The notes: generated from the sequence alone by a model not told the origin. 64,000 nt of DNA from Rhodanobacteraceae bacterium (GCA_024234055.1 JACKOW010000002.1:124001-188000); one strand, 5' to 3'. Positions 1-9,876 are shown, counted from the first letter of the stretch. Program-made: numbers and translations.

Positions 1-2195
1 ACGGCGTGTTCCTGCCGCATTCGGGTCAGCCCCCGCACCTGTTCGAGCATGGCCAGATCCGGCTCACCGCCCCGATCGGCCCAGGGATAGGTCACCCGAT
101 TGTAGGGATCGTCGCCGCCGGTGACGCCGACCTCGTCGGCATAGAAGATCGCTGGCGAGCCGGGGTAGCTCATCTGCAACAGCATGGCCAGAAGCAATCG
201 ACGCTTGGCCAGCGCCCGGGTCACCGGATCGGTCTCTGGCCCATGGTCGCCCAACACGTGCAAGGAGCGCGCCTGATCGTGCGTCGACAGCAGGTTCATC
301 AGCGCATACAGCGCCTGCGGCGGATAGGCCTCACGCAACCATTCGAGATGGCCGTACATCAGCCTGGCATCGGCGCCACCGGCATATTCCAGCACGGCAT
401 TGCGGAAGATGTAGTTCATGGTCGAATCGAACATGTCGCCGAGCAGGAACTTCGACGCGTCGAACCAGGTTTCGGCCACGGTCAGCGCATCGGGGCGATG
501 GGCCCTGATGGCGCTGCGCCACTCGCGCCAGAAATCGTCCGGCACCCAGGGGGCGACATCCATGCGCCAGCCGGCGGCGCCCTGATCCAGCCAGTGCAGC
601 ATCACCGAATCGGGTTTGCCGTAGGCGAAATCGCGAAAGGCGCGGGAGTCCTTGTTCAACTCCGGCAGATCTCGCACGCCCACCCAGCCCTGATAGGGCT
701 GCTCGGCGTTGTCGGGATCAAATCGGTACCAGTAGGCATAGGGCGAGTCGGATCGGATTTCGCCTTTCTGGAAGGCGCCGATGCCCGGGTAGTTGCCGTA
801 GCGGTTGAAGTACAGCGAGTCCTCGCCGGTGTGATTGAGCGAGGTATCGGGGATCACCCGAATGCCGCGCTTGGCGGCCTCGCTCGTCAAACGCGCGAAG
901 TCAGCGTCGCTGCCGAAGCCCGGATCGACGCGGCGATAGTCGGCGGTGTCGTACTTGTGGTTGCTGGCGGCCTGAAACACCGGCGTCAGATACAGGGTGT
1001 TGGCGCCCAGATCCCGGATGTAGTCCAGCTTCTCGATGATGCCGGCAATATCGCCACCGAAGAAATCGTTGCTGTAACGGGCATCGGAACTATCGCCCGT
1101 GCCATTGAGCCAGGGCCGGTCGTTCCAGTCGCTGTGGAACTCGACCGTGCCATCGTGAAAGCGCTGCACGCCGGGTTCAGGATCATTGGAGCGATCGCCG
1201 TTGCGGAAGCGCTCCGGGAAAATGTAGTAATAGATGATGTCCGGCGCCCATTCGGGCACGACGAAGTCGGCGAGATAGACCGTCTGGCGATAACGGCGGA
1301 TGGATTCGGGGGATTCCGGCGCGAAACTGACCAGTCCCTCGCCGCCATTGCCGCGCTCGCGGGTCCAGAACACGGTATTGCGGTTGTTCTGGTAGACGTA
1401 GTGCTGCCCGCCGATCATCACGTCGAACCAGTAGCCGTAAACGCCGATGTCGTCGAATCGATGGGCAGCCTGCCAGCGCTGGCGGTCACCGCTGGCCTGT
1501 GCGCGCATCGGAATCCGGGCCAGTTCGTGGTAGCCCAGTTGCTCCTGATTGCCTGCCAGCAGCCGTGACTCAATGACCAGCGTGGCGCTGTCGACGCCGG
1601 GCAAGGCCGTCAGGGCAAAGTCGATCGGCTGACCGGCGACCACCGCACCAAACGGCGATTTGTCCTCCAGAACCCGAGAATCGAAACGCAGACTCAGGGC
1701 CACCGGATCGGTCACTGGCCGCGCCCGCGGATCATCAAAGCTCTTCGGGCCTATGGTCATCGTGGCCTTGCCCTGATCCAGAACCAGCTTGACCGTATGT
1801 TCGCCGGCAAAACGGAAGCGCAGATTGGCATTGCCGCCAGGATCAGAACCCCGGGCGAGCACCAAAGGCAACGAGTCGCTGAGCGTGTTGTCGCCGCCGA
1901 CTGCCGCGCCGAAGCTGGTCGCTGGCGTCCAAGCTGCATCGGCCAGCTTGAATTCCTGATGGGCGCTCGCCTCGACATTGAGATAGTAGCCATCGCAGCG
2001 ATACTGGAATGCGTATTCCTCAAGCGCTGCCCAGCTGCTGAGGGAACCTCGAAGGTAGAGCACGGCGTCGCCAAATGGCGCAGGCGCGCAGGACGCGCTC
2101 GCGGCATCGGGTACTGCGACGGAACGAGTGCCGGCACACCCCGCCAGCAGCACAGCGGCACTGACAATCAAAAGCGGCGATGCTTGCAAGCTCAT
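1..2195 (-). CDS. GH13 alpha-amylase/neopullulanase-like lipoprotein (3' end outside window)
   Basis: Alpha-glucan hydrolase, truncated by the window edge; 731 codons are visible. The ATG is preceded by GGAGA at good spacing (AGGAGATCGGG), and the N-terminus is a lipoprotein signal ending LLAGC, so the enzyme should be lipid-anchored. Residues about 40-100 (LYLRGSLSSW, then EFKLAD) look like a CBM48/CBM20-type domain. The catalytic domain opens with WAPDIIYYYIFPERFRNGD, typical of the neopullulanase/cyclomaltodextrinase group. GH13 motifs seen: DTSLNHT (about 450-456), GWRMD (nucleophile about D546), AETW (acid/base about E574) and STHDQ (about D640, in place of the usual NHD). No other maltose genes are in the window. 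The family is certain; the substrate is not. Confidence 0.9.
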   Translation of the reverse strand, partial: MSLQASPLLIVSAAVLLAGCAGTRSVAVPDAASASCAPAPFGDAVLYLRGSLSSWAALEEYAFQYRCDGYYLNVEASAHQEFKLADAAWTPATSFGAAVGGDNTLSDSLPLVLARGSDPGGNANLRFRFAGEHTVKLVLDQGKATMTIGPKSFDDPRARPVTDPVALSLRFDSRVLEDKSPFGAVVAGQPIDFALTALPGVDSATLVIESRLLAGNQEQLGYHELARIPMRAQASGDRQRWQAAHRFDDIGVYGYWFDVMIGGQHYVYQNNRNTVFWTRERGNGGEGLVSFAPESPESIRRYRQTVYLADFVVPEWAPDIIYYYIFPERFRNGDRSNDPEPGVQRFHDGTVEFHSDWNDRPWLNGTGDSSDARYSNDFFGGDIAGIIEKLDYIRDLGANTLYLTPVFQAASNHKYDTADYRRVDPGFGSDADFARLTSEAAKRGIRVIPDTSLNHTGEDSLYFNRYGNYPGIGAFQKGEIRSDSPYAYWYRFDPDNAEQPYQGWVGVRDLPELNKDSRAFRDFAYGKPDSVMLHWLDQGAAGWRMDVAPWVPDDFWREWRSAIRAHRPDALTVAETWFDASKFLLGDMFDSTMNYIFRNAVLEYAGGADARLMYGHLEWLREAYPPQALYALMNLLSTHDQARSLHVLGDHGPETDPVTRALAKRRLLLAMLLQMSYPGSPAIFYADEVGVTGGDDPYNRVTYPWADRGGEPDLAMLEQVRGLTRMRQEHA

Positions 2196-2587
2196 CCCGA
2201 TCTCCTTTCCGCGCAAACCGCTCTCGTCGATCTGACGTGGCAAACGACGGTCAGCGCCGAGTCTGCCTCGATTCAGCGCGAACACGTCGATATTTGGCCC
2301 GATTCATCACTGAATACGTTTGTCGTGCGCTCGACCGCACCGATTCGGGCAAAGGCCATGCACGCGGTTCAGGGAAAGGTCTGGCAGCCAGTGATGTTGC
2401 AATAGGCATGGATGCGAAAAGCGATCAACTCCAGGGACTGCGAATGCCCCTCATCCAGTGCCAGAGCGCGCAACTGTGTGGGCTCGACCTTCGCCCTCAA
2501 TGTTGACGCCATGAGGCGAAGCCGGCAGCCAGCCCGCGATCGTCGCCGTCTCTGTCCAGTACTCTGCCGTTGCCGGGAGCGCAGTGG
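2196..2587. other. Intergenic region upstream of the GH13 gene
   Basis: About 390 bases between the start of the minus-strand amylase and the end of the minus-strand methyltransferase. It must hold the amylase promoter. I see no convincing -35/-10 pair, operator palindrome, terminator or repeat. Short plus-strand ORFs here look like shadow frames. Confidence 0.5.
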
Positions 2588-3340
2588 TCATTGCTGATTG
2601 CCAGACATGTCCGATTCAGACTCGCGAAGCCGGATGAGGGCGAGCAGCGAGGTTCCAAATGGAAAACGTAGCGGCGACAGCAAGCGATCTTCGAGGCTGC
2701 ACCATGCCGTGATCATATTGCTGACCCATGGCCTGGGTATGTTGTGCTGCGCCAGCTGATTGTTCGGCCTCAAGCGATTGATCCTGGCAACCATCCATTT
2801 CAGCGGATACAGGCCCTGAAACAGATAGCGCAACTGCATCACTTCTACATCCGCTGGTAGCAGTTGACGCAACGTTGCAGCTGAATAGCGGCGAAAATGC
2901 TGGTTGATCTCGTCGTGCTGATCCCACAGTGCCATGGATGCCGGAACGGTCAGCAGCAATCGCCCACCGGGCTTGAGCAAACGCAACATCTGCCGAAGTC
3001 CAGCGCGGTCGTCCTCCAAGTGCTCCAGAACGTCCAGCGCTGTCACCAGATCAAACTGCCTGCGGCTGTAGCGTGGATGGCCGAGTGGATCGGTGTGCAC
3101 CCTACTCCGCCGCGGATTGTCGGGATCAAGCAAGCGCTGATCGGTTTCGATACCTTCAACCGAGCCAAATCGCTCCAGCACAGGGAATGTCAGTGCATCG
3201 CCGCATCCGACGTCGAGAATACGGGAAGCGGGGGGCAGATCCAGCGCCGAGAGCGCACGCAACAGGATCTGTTCCCGCGCGCGCCACCACCAATGACGGC
3301 GATAAAGTTCACGATAATGCTGTCCGTAGTCAGCGTCCAC
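2588..3340 (-). CDS. Class I SAM-dependent methyltransferase
   Basis: About 250 residues with a Methyltransf_11/23-type fold. Motif I is ILDVGCGDAL (about 40-50), followed by an acidic residue (GIETDQ) and motif IV-like DLVTALDVLEHLED. It starts at GTG 3 nt after the stop of the upstream glycosyltransferase and has no obvious Shine-Dalgarno, so translational coupling is likely. The pairing suggests methylation of a sugar, a polyprenyl-linked intermediate or another envelope component. The substrate cannot be read from the sequence. The C-terminal half (LSPLRFPFGTSLLALI) may be membrane-associated. Confidence 0.8.
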   Translation of the reverse strand: MDADYGQHYRELYRRHWWWRAREQILLRALSALDLPPASRILDVGCGDALTFPVLERFGSVEGIETDQRLLDPDNPRRSRVHTDPLGHPRYSRRQFDLVTALDVLEHLEDDRAGLRQMLRLLKPGGRLLLTVPASMALWDQHDEINQHFRRYSAATLRQLLPADVEVMQLRYLFQGLYPLKWMVARINRLRPNNQLAQHNIPRPWVSNMITAWCSLEDRLLSPLRFPFGTSLLALIRLRESESDMSGNQQ

Positions 3341-3343
3341 GGG

Positions 3344-4288
3344 CTAGAGATCCCGAACGGAATGCAGGTGCTCGGCGATGATGGCTGCCGGGCGACGGCG
3401 ACTCTCGTCATAGGTACGCACCAGGTATTCCCCAATGAAACCCAGAAACAGCAATTGCAGTCCGGCCAGCATCCACATAGAAATAATCAAGGTCGCAAAG
3501 CCGGTAGGAAAGCGCTGGCTGTCTATCAGGTACCAGCCGAAATACACTGCTGCCACCAGGGCCGACACCATGGAGATGATGAAGCCCAGTCCTTGCATAA
3601 GCGTGACGGGCAGGGTTGAGAATCCAAACAAGCCATCAGTGGCCAGCCGCATCAGCTTGCGCCAGGTGTAGTGGGTTTCGCCGGCAAATCGGGCGCTGCG
3701 CTCATAGCTCACCCCCACTTGGCGAAAGCCCACCCAGGCGCGCAAGCCACGGATGAAGCGATTGCGCTCCGGCAGCTGCAACATGGCTTCCACCACACAA
3801 CGTCGCATGCAGCAGAAGTCTCCTGAATCCAGGGGGATCGGAATATTTGCAATCCGCCGGAGCAGTCGATAGAAAGTGGCATAGAGGCTACGTTTGAACC
3901 AGCCCTCCTTGCGCTTGGCACGGACACCATAGGCCACATCGGCGTCGTTCCGCACACGCGCCAGAAGATCTCGGATAACCTCGGGGGGATCCTGCAGGTC
4001 GCCATCGATGACCGCGACAAAGTCGCCACTGGCTCGCTCCAGGCCTACCGATACCGCGGCCTGATGTCCGAAATTCCGTGCTAACAAGATGCCGTGATAA
4101 CGAGGGTCGAGATCGATCTGGGCGCGAATCTGAGCATTGGTGCTGTCAGTGCTGCCATCGCTGACCAACAGTATTTCAACCGCCAGGTCGAGTCCGCCTG
4201 CGAGTGCCTCAAGACGATCGAATAATGCCGGCAACACCGATTCCTCGTTGTATACCGGCACCACGATCGACAGCAACTCGCCACTCAT
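3344..4288 (-). CDS. Family 2 glycosyltransferase, polyprenyl-phosphate type
   Basis: GT-A fold transferase resembling dolichol-phosphate mannose synthase, GtrB and ArnC: LSIVVPVYNEE at the N-terminus, the DXD-type motif AVIDGDLQDPPEV, and two hydrophobic helices at the C-terminus (about 230-300) that anchor it in the inner membrane. Such enzymes move a sugar from a nucleotide donor to undecaprenyl phosphate. The start chosen is the ATG giving MSGELLSIVV; an in-frame ATG at 4354 would add 22 residues. Neither has a clear ribosome site. It lies 82 bases behind the molybdenum hydroxylase gene and is coupled to the methyltransferase. No GtrA-like flippase is nearby. Confidence 0.82.
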   Translation of the reverse strand: MSGELLSIVVPVYNEESVLPALFDRLEALAGGLDLAVEILLVSDGSTDSTNAQIRAQIDLDPRYHGILLARNFGHQAAVSVGLERASGDFVAVIDGDLQDPPEVIRDLLARVRNDADVAYGVRAKRKEGWFKRSLYATFYRLLRRIANIPIPLDSGDFCCMRRCVVEAMLQLPERNRFIRGLRAWVGFRQVGVSYERSARFAGETHYTWRKLMRLATDGLFGFSTLPVTLMQGLGFIISMVSALVAAVYFGWYLIDSQRFPTGFATLIISMWMLAGLQLLFLGFIGEYLVRTYDESRRRPAAIIAEHLHSVRDL

Positions 4289-4370
4289 TGCGGGCACGCT
4301 GTGCGGGGTTGACCGCTCACTGCTCGGTCCATGTTCAATCTGGTCACGGGACATGCAAGAACCGGCTGTC

Positions 4371-6527
4371 TCAGGCCGACAAGGATGCCAGATCCAGCGG
4401 CAGCACGCGCAAGCGCTTGCCGCTGGCCCTGGCGATGGCGTTGGCCAGAGCCGGCGCCGCCGGCGGTGTGCCGGGTTCGCCCACGCCGCCCATGGCGGCA
4501 CCGCTTTCGATGATGTGCACGGCCACAGCCGGCGCCTGCGGCAGGCGCAGCACCGGGTAATCGTGGAAGTTGGACTGCACCACGCGGCCGTCCTTGAAGG
4601 TGATGGCCTCGCCGAGCGCGGCCGACAGCCCCATCAGCGAGCCGCCCATGATCTGCGCCTGGACCGTATCCGGGTTGACGACATTGCCGCAATCGACGAC
4701 GGCAGTCAGCTTGTGCAAGGTGAGCGTGCTGCCTTCGAGCGAGATCTCCACCACTTCGCCGACCAGCGAATTGAAGGATTCGTGAATGGCCACGCCCTGG
4801 AATCGGCCCTTGGCCGCCTTGCCCCAGCCCGACTCGGCCTTGAGCTTCTTGAGCAGCGCCACCTGGCGCGGATGCGCTTCCAGCAGCTTGATGCGGTAAT
4901 CGATGGGATCTGCGCCAGCGCGTTCGGCGGCCTCGTCGATCAGCGTTTCCTTGACGTAGGCGCTGAAGGTATGACCCACCGAGCGCCACCACAGCACCGG
5001 CACCGCAGCGCTGGCCTTGTGATAACTCACCAGCAGATTGGGCGTGGCATAGGGCCAGTTGTCCAGACCCTCCACCTGGCTCGGATCGACGCCGGTCTTG
5101 GCAATCTCGGCCCCGAAAGGCGTGCCCTCCATGATCGACTGGTTGGCAATCTTGACGCGCAAGGCCTGCGGCTGTTTGTCGCTGTCCAGTGCCAGTTGTG
5201 CCGATACCCGCGTACGCGGCCGATAGTAGCCACCGCGGGTGTCGTGCTCGCGCGACCAGATCACCTTCACCGGCGCGCCGACGGCTTTGGAAACCGCGAC
5301 CGCTTCGCTGACGAAATCCGAGGCCGGATTGGCGCGCCGGCCAAAGCCGCCGCCGAGCAGCGTGGTATGCAGCACCACATTGTCCGGGGTGACACCTGCC
5401 ACCTTCGCCGCCGCCATCTGGTCGAAGGTCTGGAACTGCGTCGGCGCCCACACCGTCACGCTGTCGGCGCGCACATCGGCGGTGGCGTTCATCGGCTCCA
5501 TCGGCGCGTGCGCCAGATAGGGAAAATCGAACTCGGCTGCGATCGGATCCTTGGCCTCGACCATGGCGGCCGTCACGTCGCCCTCCTGCTTGGCCACGGC
5601 ACCCTCGCCGGCCAGCAACTGGTCCAGATCCCTGGCCTGGCTTTCGGTCGAGAATCCGGCCGCAGCGCCCGGATCCCATTCCAGGACCAGCGCTTCGGCA
5701 GCCTTGCTGGCGGCCCAGTAGTGATCGGCCACCACGGCCACGCCCGATGGCACCTCGACCACATGACGCACGCCCTTCATTGCCTTGGCGGCCTCGCCAT
5801 CCAGCTTCTTCAGCGTGCCGCCGAACACCGGCGAACGCACGATCACGGCGGTCAGCAGGCCAGGCACCTTGACGTCGATGCCGAATTCGGCGGTGCCGGT
5901 GACCTTGGCGCGACCATCCAGACGGTGCTGGGATTTGCCGATCAGCTTGAACTGCTGGCGATCCTTGAGCACAACATCGGCCGGGGGGCTCAGCTTGGCC
6001 GCCTCGGCCGCCAGCTCACCGTAGTTCCAGAGTTGTCCCGGGTCAGGGCCAACCACAGCACCATCGGCGGTCTTGAGCTTGGCCGCATCCAGGCCGCTGC
6101 GCGCCGCCGCAGCCGCGACCAGCATGGCCCGCGCCGTCGCACCCACCTTGCGCATCTGTTCGTAGGAGGTGTAGGTGCTGGTGCTGCCACCGGTGGCCTG
6201 TATGCCCCATTGGGCGTGGGCGAACTCCGGTCTGGCATCGCCGGGAACGGCGCTGACCTTGGCCCAGTCGGCGTCCATTTCCTCGGCGATGATCATCGCC
6301 AGCGAGGTGAGGATGCCCTGGCCCATTTCCGAATGCTTGGCGTGCACGGTGATGGCGCCATCAGCGGCGATGGTCAGGAAGGCGTTCAGATCCACAGCAG
6401 CAGACCCGGTGGTGGCTTTCTCGGCCCAGGCCTGAGTGCTCAGGTGGAAGCCGAGAACCAGGGCACCGCCGAGGGCAGCGCTGCCTTGAAGAAAGCCGCG
6501 GCGCGACAGATTGATGATGTCATTCAT
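4371..6527 (-). CDS. Molybdopterin-binding subunit of a xanthine-dehydrogenase-family hydroxylase (IorB-like)
   Basis: Large subunit, about 718 residues, of a two-component molybdenum hydroxylase of the isoquinoline 1-oxidoreductase/aldehyde dehydrogenase type. The N-terminus has a twin-arginine signal (NLSRRGFLQGSAALGG), so the folded enzyme should be exported to the periplasm. GGGFGRR marks the molybdopterin site, and GVGEPGTPP near the C-terminus carries the expected catalytic glutamate. The start is placed at the ATG giving MNDIINLSRRG, with GGAG 7 nt upstream; a longer frame exists but runs into the upstream gene. It lies 13 bases after the [2Fe-2S] subunit. No XdhC/MocA maturation factor or cytochrome partner is adjacent. 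The substrate is unknown. Confidence 0.9.
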   Translation of the reverse strand: MNDIINLSRRGFLQGSAALGGALVLGFHLSTQAWAEKATTGSAAVDLNAFLTIAADGAITVHAKHSEMGQGILTSLAMIIAEEMDADWAKVSAVPGDARPEFAHAQWGIQATGGSTSTYTSYEQMRKVGATARAMLVAAAAARSGLDAAKLKTADGAVVGPDPGQLWNYGELAAEAAKLSPPADVVLKDRQQFKLIGKSQHRLDGRAKVTGTAEFGIDVKVPGLLTAVIVRSPVFGGTLKKLDGEAAKAMKGVRHVVEVPSGVAVVADHYWAASKAAEALVLEWDPGAAAGFSTESQARDLDQLLAGEGAVAKQEGDVTAAMVEAKDPIAAEFDFPYLAHAPMEPMNATADVRADSVTVWAPTQFQTFDQMAAAKVAGVTPDNVVLHTTLLGGGFGRRANPASDFVSEAVAVSKAVGAPVKVIWSREHDTRGGYYRPRTRVSAQLALDSDKQPQALRVKIANQSIMEGTPFGAEIAKTGVDPSQVEGLDNWPYATPNLLVSYHKASAAVPVLWWRSVGHTFSAYVKETLIDEAAERAGADPIDYRIKLLEAHPRQVALLKKLKAESGWGKAAKGRFQGVAIHESFNSLVGEVVEISLEGSTLTLHKLTAVVDCGNVVNPDTVQAQIMGGSLMGLSAALGEAITFKDGRVVQSNFHDYPVLRLPQAPAVAVHIIESGAAMGGVGEPGTPPAAPALANAIARASGKRLRVLPLDLASLSA

Positions 6528-6540
6528 GGCGATCTCCGGC

Positions 6541-6996
6541 TCAGGCCAGCTTGGCAGCGGCGGCGTGGATGGCCGCGCGAATTCGCGGATAGGTGGCGCA
6601 GCGACAGATGTTTCCGCCCATGGCGGCATCGATGTCGGCATCGCTGGGCTTCTTGTTGTTGGCCAGCAACGCAGTGGCGCTCATGATCTGGCCCGACTGA
6701 CAATAACCGCACTGGACCACGTCCAGATCCAGCCAGGCCTGCTGCACCGCATGCAGGGTCTCGCCCTCGGCGATGCCTTCGATGGTGGTGATCTTCTTGC
6801 CCGCCGCTGCCGACAGCGGCAGCGTGCACGAGCGTGTGGCGACGCCGTCCAAATGAACCGTGCAGGCACCGCACAGGGCCATGCCGCAACCGAACTTGGT
6901 GCCGGTCATGCCGAGGATGTCGCGCAGCGCCCACAGCAGCGGCATGTCCTCCGCCGCGTCGATATCGTGAGTCTTGCCGTTGACTTCGAGCTTCAT
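6541..6996 (-). CDS. [2Fe-2S] subunit of molybdenum hydroxylase (IorA-like)
   Basis: Small electron-transfer subunit of 151 residues. The plant-ferredoxin-type cluster is seen as FGCGMALCGACTVHLDG plus a further cysteine in RSCTLP. The second cluster domain is seen as QCGYCQSGQIM and GNICRCATYPRI. Length and order match IorA/CoxS-type subunits. The ATG giving MKLEVNG is preferred, with GGAG 9 nt upstream; a GTG four codons earlier overlaps that ribosome site. It lacks its own signal, so it probably rides out with the Tat-tagged large subunit. Confidence 0.92.
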   Translation of the reverse strand: MKLEVNGKTHDIDAAEDMPLLWALRDILGMTGTKFGCGMALCGACTVHLDGVATRSCTLPLSAAAGKKITTIEGIAEGETLHAVQQAWLDLDVVQCGYCQSGQIMSATALLANNKKPSDADIDAAMGGNICRCATYPRIRAAIHAAAAKLA

Positions 6997-7218
6997 CGTG
7001 GTCTCCACCGCGCCAGGTATCGCCTTAGGATACGCTCAGGACTGTCAGCTTCGCGTTGCAGAATCGATCCAACTCCGCAACGCGGCTGGCGATGCTTGTT
7101 CAGAGATTCCCTGCTCGCTGCTGAACCGGGTGCCCGAAGGTTCGAGTGACGGCACCACCACAGCCGGCGCGATAATGTGAGCCCAGGGCGTACACGCCGA
7201 AACGCGAACGGGGATCCC

Positions 7219-9585
7219 GTGACCGAGCCCATACGCAGCATCGATCGACTATTGGCCCCGCAATCGATCGCCTTGATCGGCGCCAGCGACCAGCCTGACT
7301 CCCTCGGCACCGCCTTCACTCGACAGCTTCTGGAATCCGAATTCCCGGGCAACATCCATCTGGTCAACCGCGAGCGCAATCAGGTCTTCGGCCGTGACTG
7401 CCTGAGAGACGTCGGTGAACTGCCGCCGGGCATTGATCTGGCCATGATCATGACGCCCTGGGCCAGCGTTGCCGAGATTACCGAGCGGCTGGCCAGGCGT
7501 CATTGCGCGGGCGCCGTGGTGGTCGGCATCGCCACCGAAACCGGCTGGCCCTGGGCTTCCCGGGCGAGCTTGCTCAAGCGCCTGCAGCGCCAGGTCAGCC
7601 GCAGCGAATTGCGCCTGATCGGCCCTGCCAGTCAGGGCATCACCTTGTCCCATAGCGGACTCAACCTGAGTCTGTGCCCGGCCTTGCCGCCGCCCGGCGG
7701 TATCGGTTTTGTCTCGACCTCCGGCGCAGTCTCGGGTGTGATGGCCGACTGGGCCGCCCAACGTGGCATCGGCATGTCGGCCCTGATCAGCCTGGGCGAT
7801 GAGCTGGACGTGGATATCGCCGATTGCCTGAACTGGTTTGCCCGCGACCCCGATACCCGCGCTGTGCTGGTGCATGTGGAGCAACTGGGCAATGCCCGCC
7901 GCCTGATGTCGGCAGCCCGTACGCTGGGCTTCCGCAAACCGCTGGTGGTGCTCAAGCCGCAGGAAGCCGGTCGCGCCCCCGGAGACGCCGCTGCCGCGCT
8001 GTCTGACGCCGTGCACCACGCCGCCTTCCTGCGCGCCGGCATGCTGCAGGCACGTGATCTCGAGGAATTCTGCGCCGCCGCCAATGTCGATCTGCCGGCC
8101 TGGCCCCACGCCGGTTCACGCTTCTTCATCGCCGGCAATGGCAGCGCCCTGGGCGCTCTGGCCGCCGATGCCGTGATCCAGTCCGGTGGCACGCTGGCAC
8201 AGCCCTCGGCCGACACCGTCAAGGCGCTGAAGGTGCTGATGCCGGCGCGCTCGGCGGTCAGCAATCCACTGGATCTGATGCGCGACGCCGGCCCCAGACG
8301 CTATGCCGCGGCCACGGCAGCACTGGCCGATGACGCCGATACCGATGTCGTGCTGCTGCTGCACCATCCCACCAGTTTCAGCAGCGGCAGCCAGATCGCC
8401 GAGGCGCTGGAGCCGGTGGCCCGGGGTCAGGCGCTGGTGCTGGCGGCCTTCGCCGGTGCCGAACAGCAGCATGCAAGGCGCATTCTCAGTGAGCGCGGCA
8501 TCGCCGCCTTCCCCACGCCCGAGGCAGCCGTGCGCGCCTACGGTTTGAACCGCAGGCATTACCGGCAGAAGGTCGAACTCACGCAGACACCGCCGCCACT
8601 GCTGCGCTGGCCGAGCGTGGACGCCGCCGACATTTCCAGGCTGGTGGTGAAACTGGGCACCGACCCGCAGAAACTTGGAACCGCTCTACTCGCCTCGATC
8701 GGCGTGGATCTGCACTGGAATCCGGATCGCCGCGGCGAATCGGCGCGTCTGGGCCTGCGCAGCCATGCCAGCCTCGGCCCCTATGCCATTGCCGAGAGCC
8801 CTGGAAGGCAACACATCGAGTGCCTGCCACTGGATCGCTTGCGTGCCGATCGACTGCTGGAGCGCGGCTGGGGACCCAGCACTGCCGATGCGGATCTGCG
8901 GGCCACGCTGCAAAGCCATTTGCTGCAGATGGCCGAGTTGATGGTAGAGCGCAGTGAAATCGTGCGCATGGAACTGGAAGGTGTGCACCTGATCCCGGGC
9001 GGCGAGATCGAAGCGCATCTGCAATTCGACTGGAAACCGGAAGCCCGCCGCGCCAGCAGCGCCTTCGCCACCTATCCCTGGAATCTGGCGCTGCCGCTGC
9101 AGCTGGCCGATGGCCAACAGGTGCTGCTGCGTGCGATCCGCGCCGAGGATGAGCCCGCGCTGCAGGAAGGCTTCACCCAGCTCAGCCCCGACGAAGTGCG
9201 GATGCGCTTCCTGTATCCGCTGAAATCACTCACCCACGATCTGGCGGCGCGGCTGACCCAGCTCGATTACGACCGCGAGATCGCCCTGGTGCTGGCCGAT
9301 CTGGAACCGCCGGGTCAGGCCAAGCTCTTTGGCGTCGTCCGCGCCAGTTTCGAACCCGACCTCGGCCGCGCCGAATTCGCCATCGTCATTCCCAGCCAAC
9401 TCGCCGGCCAGGGTCTGGGTACGCGCTTGATGATGCACATCATCGAACTCACCCGAACCGCCGGCCTGCAGCAGATCTACGGCGACACCCTGCCCGAGAA
9501 CAAGGCCATGCGCGCGCTGGCCCGCAAGCTCGGCTTCCGCGAAGAGCTCAAGGATCATCTGATCCGGTTGACGCTGGGGCTGTGA
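7219..9585 (+). CDS. Pat-like protein lysine acyltransferase (CoA-binding/ADP-forming synthetase-like + GNAT)
   Basis: About 788 residues with Pat/PatZ architecture. An N-terminal CoA-binding Rossmann domain (SIALIGASDQPDSLGTAF) is followed by a succinyl-CoA-ligase-like domain (VSTSGAVSG, LGDELDVDIADCLNWF). Next comes a shortened ATP-grasp-like region (about 440-630), then a C-terminal GNAT domain with the acetyl-CoA loop SQLAGQGLGTRLM and PENKAMRALARKLGF. Pat enzymes acetylate lysines of acyl-CoA synthetases and other proteins. The loop before ATP-grasp (EAGRAPGDAAAALSD) is degenerate, so the synthetase half is probably regulatory only. GTG 7219 is preferred (GGGGAT upstream); GTG 7177 would add 14 residues. 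Confidence 0.82.
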   Translation: MTEPIRSIDRLLAPQSIALIGASDQPDSLGTAFTRQLLESEFPGNIHLVNRERNQVFGRDCLRDVGELPPGIDLAMIMTPWASVAEITERLARRHCAGAVVVGIATETGWPWASRASLLKRLQRQVSRSELRLIGPASQGITLSHSGLNLSLCPALPPPGGIGFVSTSGAVSGVMADWAAQRGIGMSALISLGDELDVDIADCLNWFARDPDTRAVLVHVEQLGNARRLMSAARTLGFRKPLVVLKPQEAGRAPGDAAAALSDAVHHAAFLRAGMLQARDLEEFCAAANVDLPAWPHAGSRFFIAGNGSALGALAADAVIQSGGTLAQPSADTVKALKVLMPARSAVSNPLDLMRDAGPRRYAAATAALADDADTDVVLLLHHPTSFSSGSQIAEALEPVARGQALVLAAFAGAEQQHARRILSERGIAAFPTPEAAVRAYGLNRRHYRQKVELTQTPPPLLRWPSVDAADISRLVVKLGTDPQKLGTALLASIGVDLHWNPDRRGESARLGLRSHASLGPYAIAESPGRQHIECLPLDRLRADRLLERGWGPSTADADLRATLQSHLLQMAELMVERSEIVRMELEGVHLIPGGEIEAHLQFDWKPEARRASSAFATYPWNLALPLQLADGQQVLLRAIRAEDEPALQEGFTQLSPDEVRMRFLYPLKSLTHDLAARLTQLDYDREIALVLADLEPPGQAKLFGVVRASFEPDLGRAEFAIVIPSQLAGQGLGTRLMMHIIELTRTAGLQQIYGDTLPENKAMRALARKLGFREELKDHLIRLTLGL

Positions 9586-9590
9586 ACCTG

Positions 9591-9665
9591 GGGGCACGGG
9601 GCACGGGAGAAGCTGCGGGGTTTGGGCCCCCGTGGGTCCAGACAAGTCTGGAGTTGCAGAATCGC
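9591..9665. repeat. Mosaic repeat: two GGGGCAC heptamers plus GTCCAGAC palindrome
   Basis: Between the Pat-like gene and the DUF3016 gene. Two GGGGCAC units (9591-9604) are followed by TGGGTCCAGACAAGTCTGGA, the same module pair found near 28529 and 48611. The remaining bases up to 9876 hold no recognisable gene. Confidence 0.75.
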
Positions 9666-9876
9666 GAAACCGTCGTCGTTGCGAGCCACCTGACGATGGC
9701 CGTGAATGCAGGTCACGTTGCCCACAGCGCGGTCTACCTGACAACGGTGTGCCGATTCAACACCTTGAGCATGGGCTCATCGAATTCTTGGCACAGGCCT
9801 TCGGTCGGCAAGTTGGCGTGCGCTCAGGCCCCTCGAGTCGACATGGACTGGTGCCGCCTTCGCGTCGACTATGGCC

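Noticed and set aside
6..1568. 520-residue plus-strand open frame
   Set aside because: It is the shadow of the minus-strand GH13 gene, whose motifs, lipobox and ribosome site are all on the other strand. The real gene has no stop inside the window.
2200..2420. GAATACGTTTGTC as a LacI-type operator for the amylase
   Set aside because: It is not symmetric enough and there is no regulator gene nearby.
4137..6686. 849-residue plus-strand open frame
   Set aside because: His/Arg/Gly-rich shadow opposite the molybdenum hydroxylase gene; no family features.
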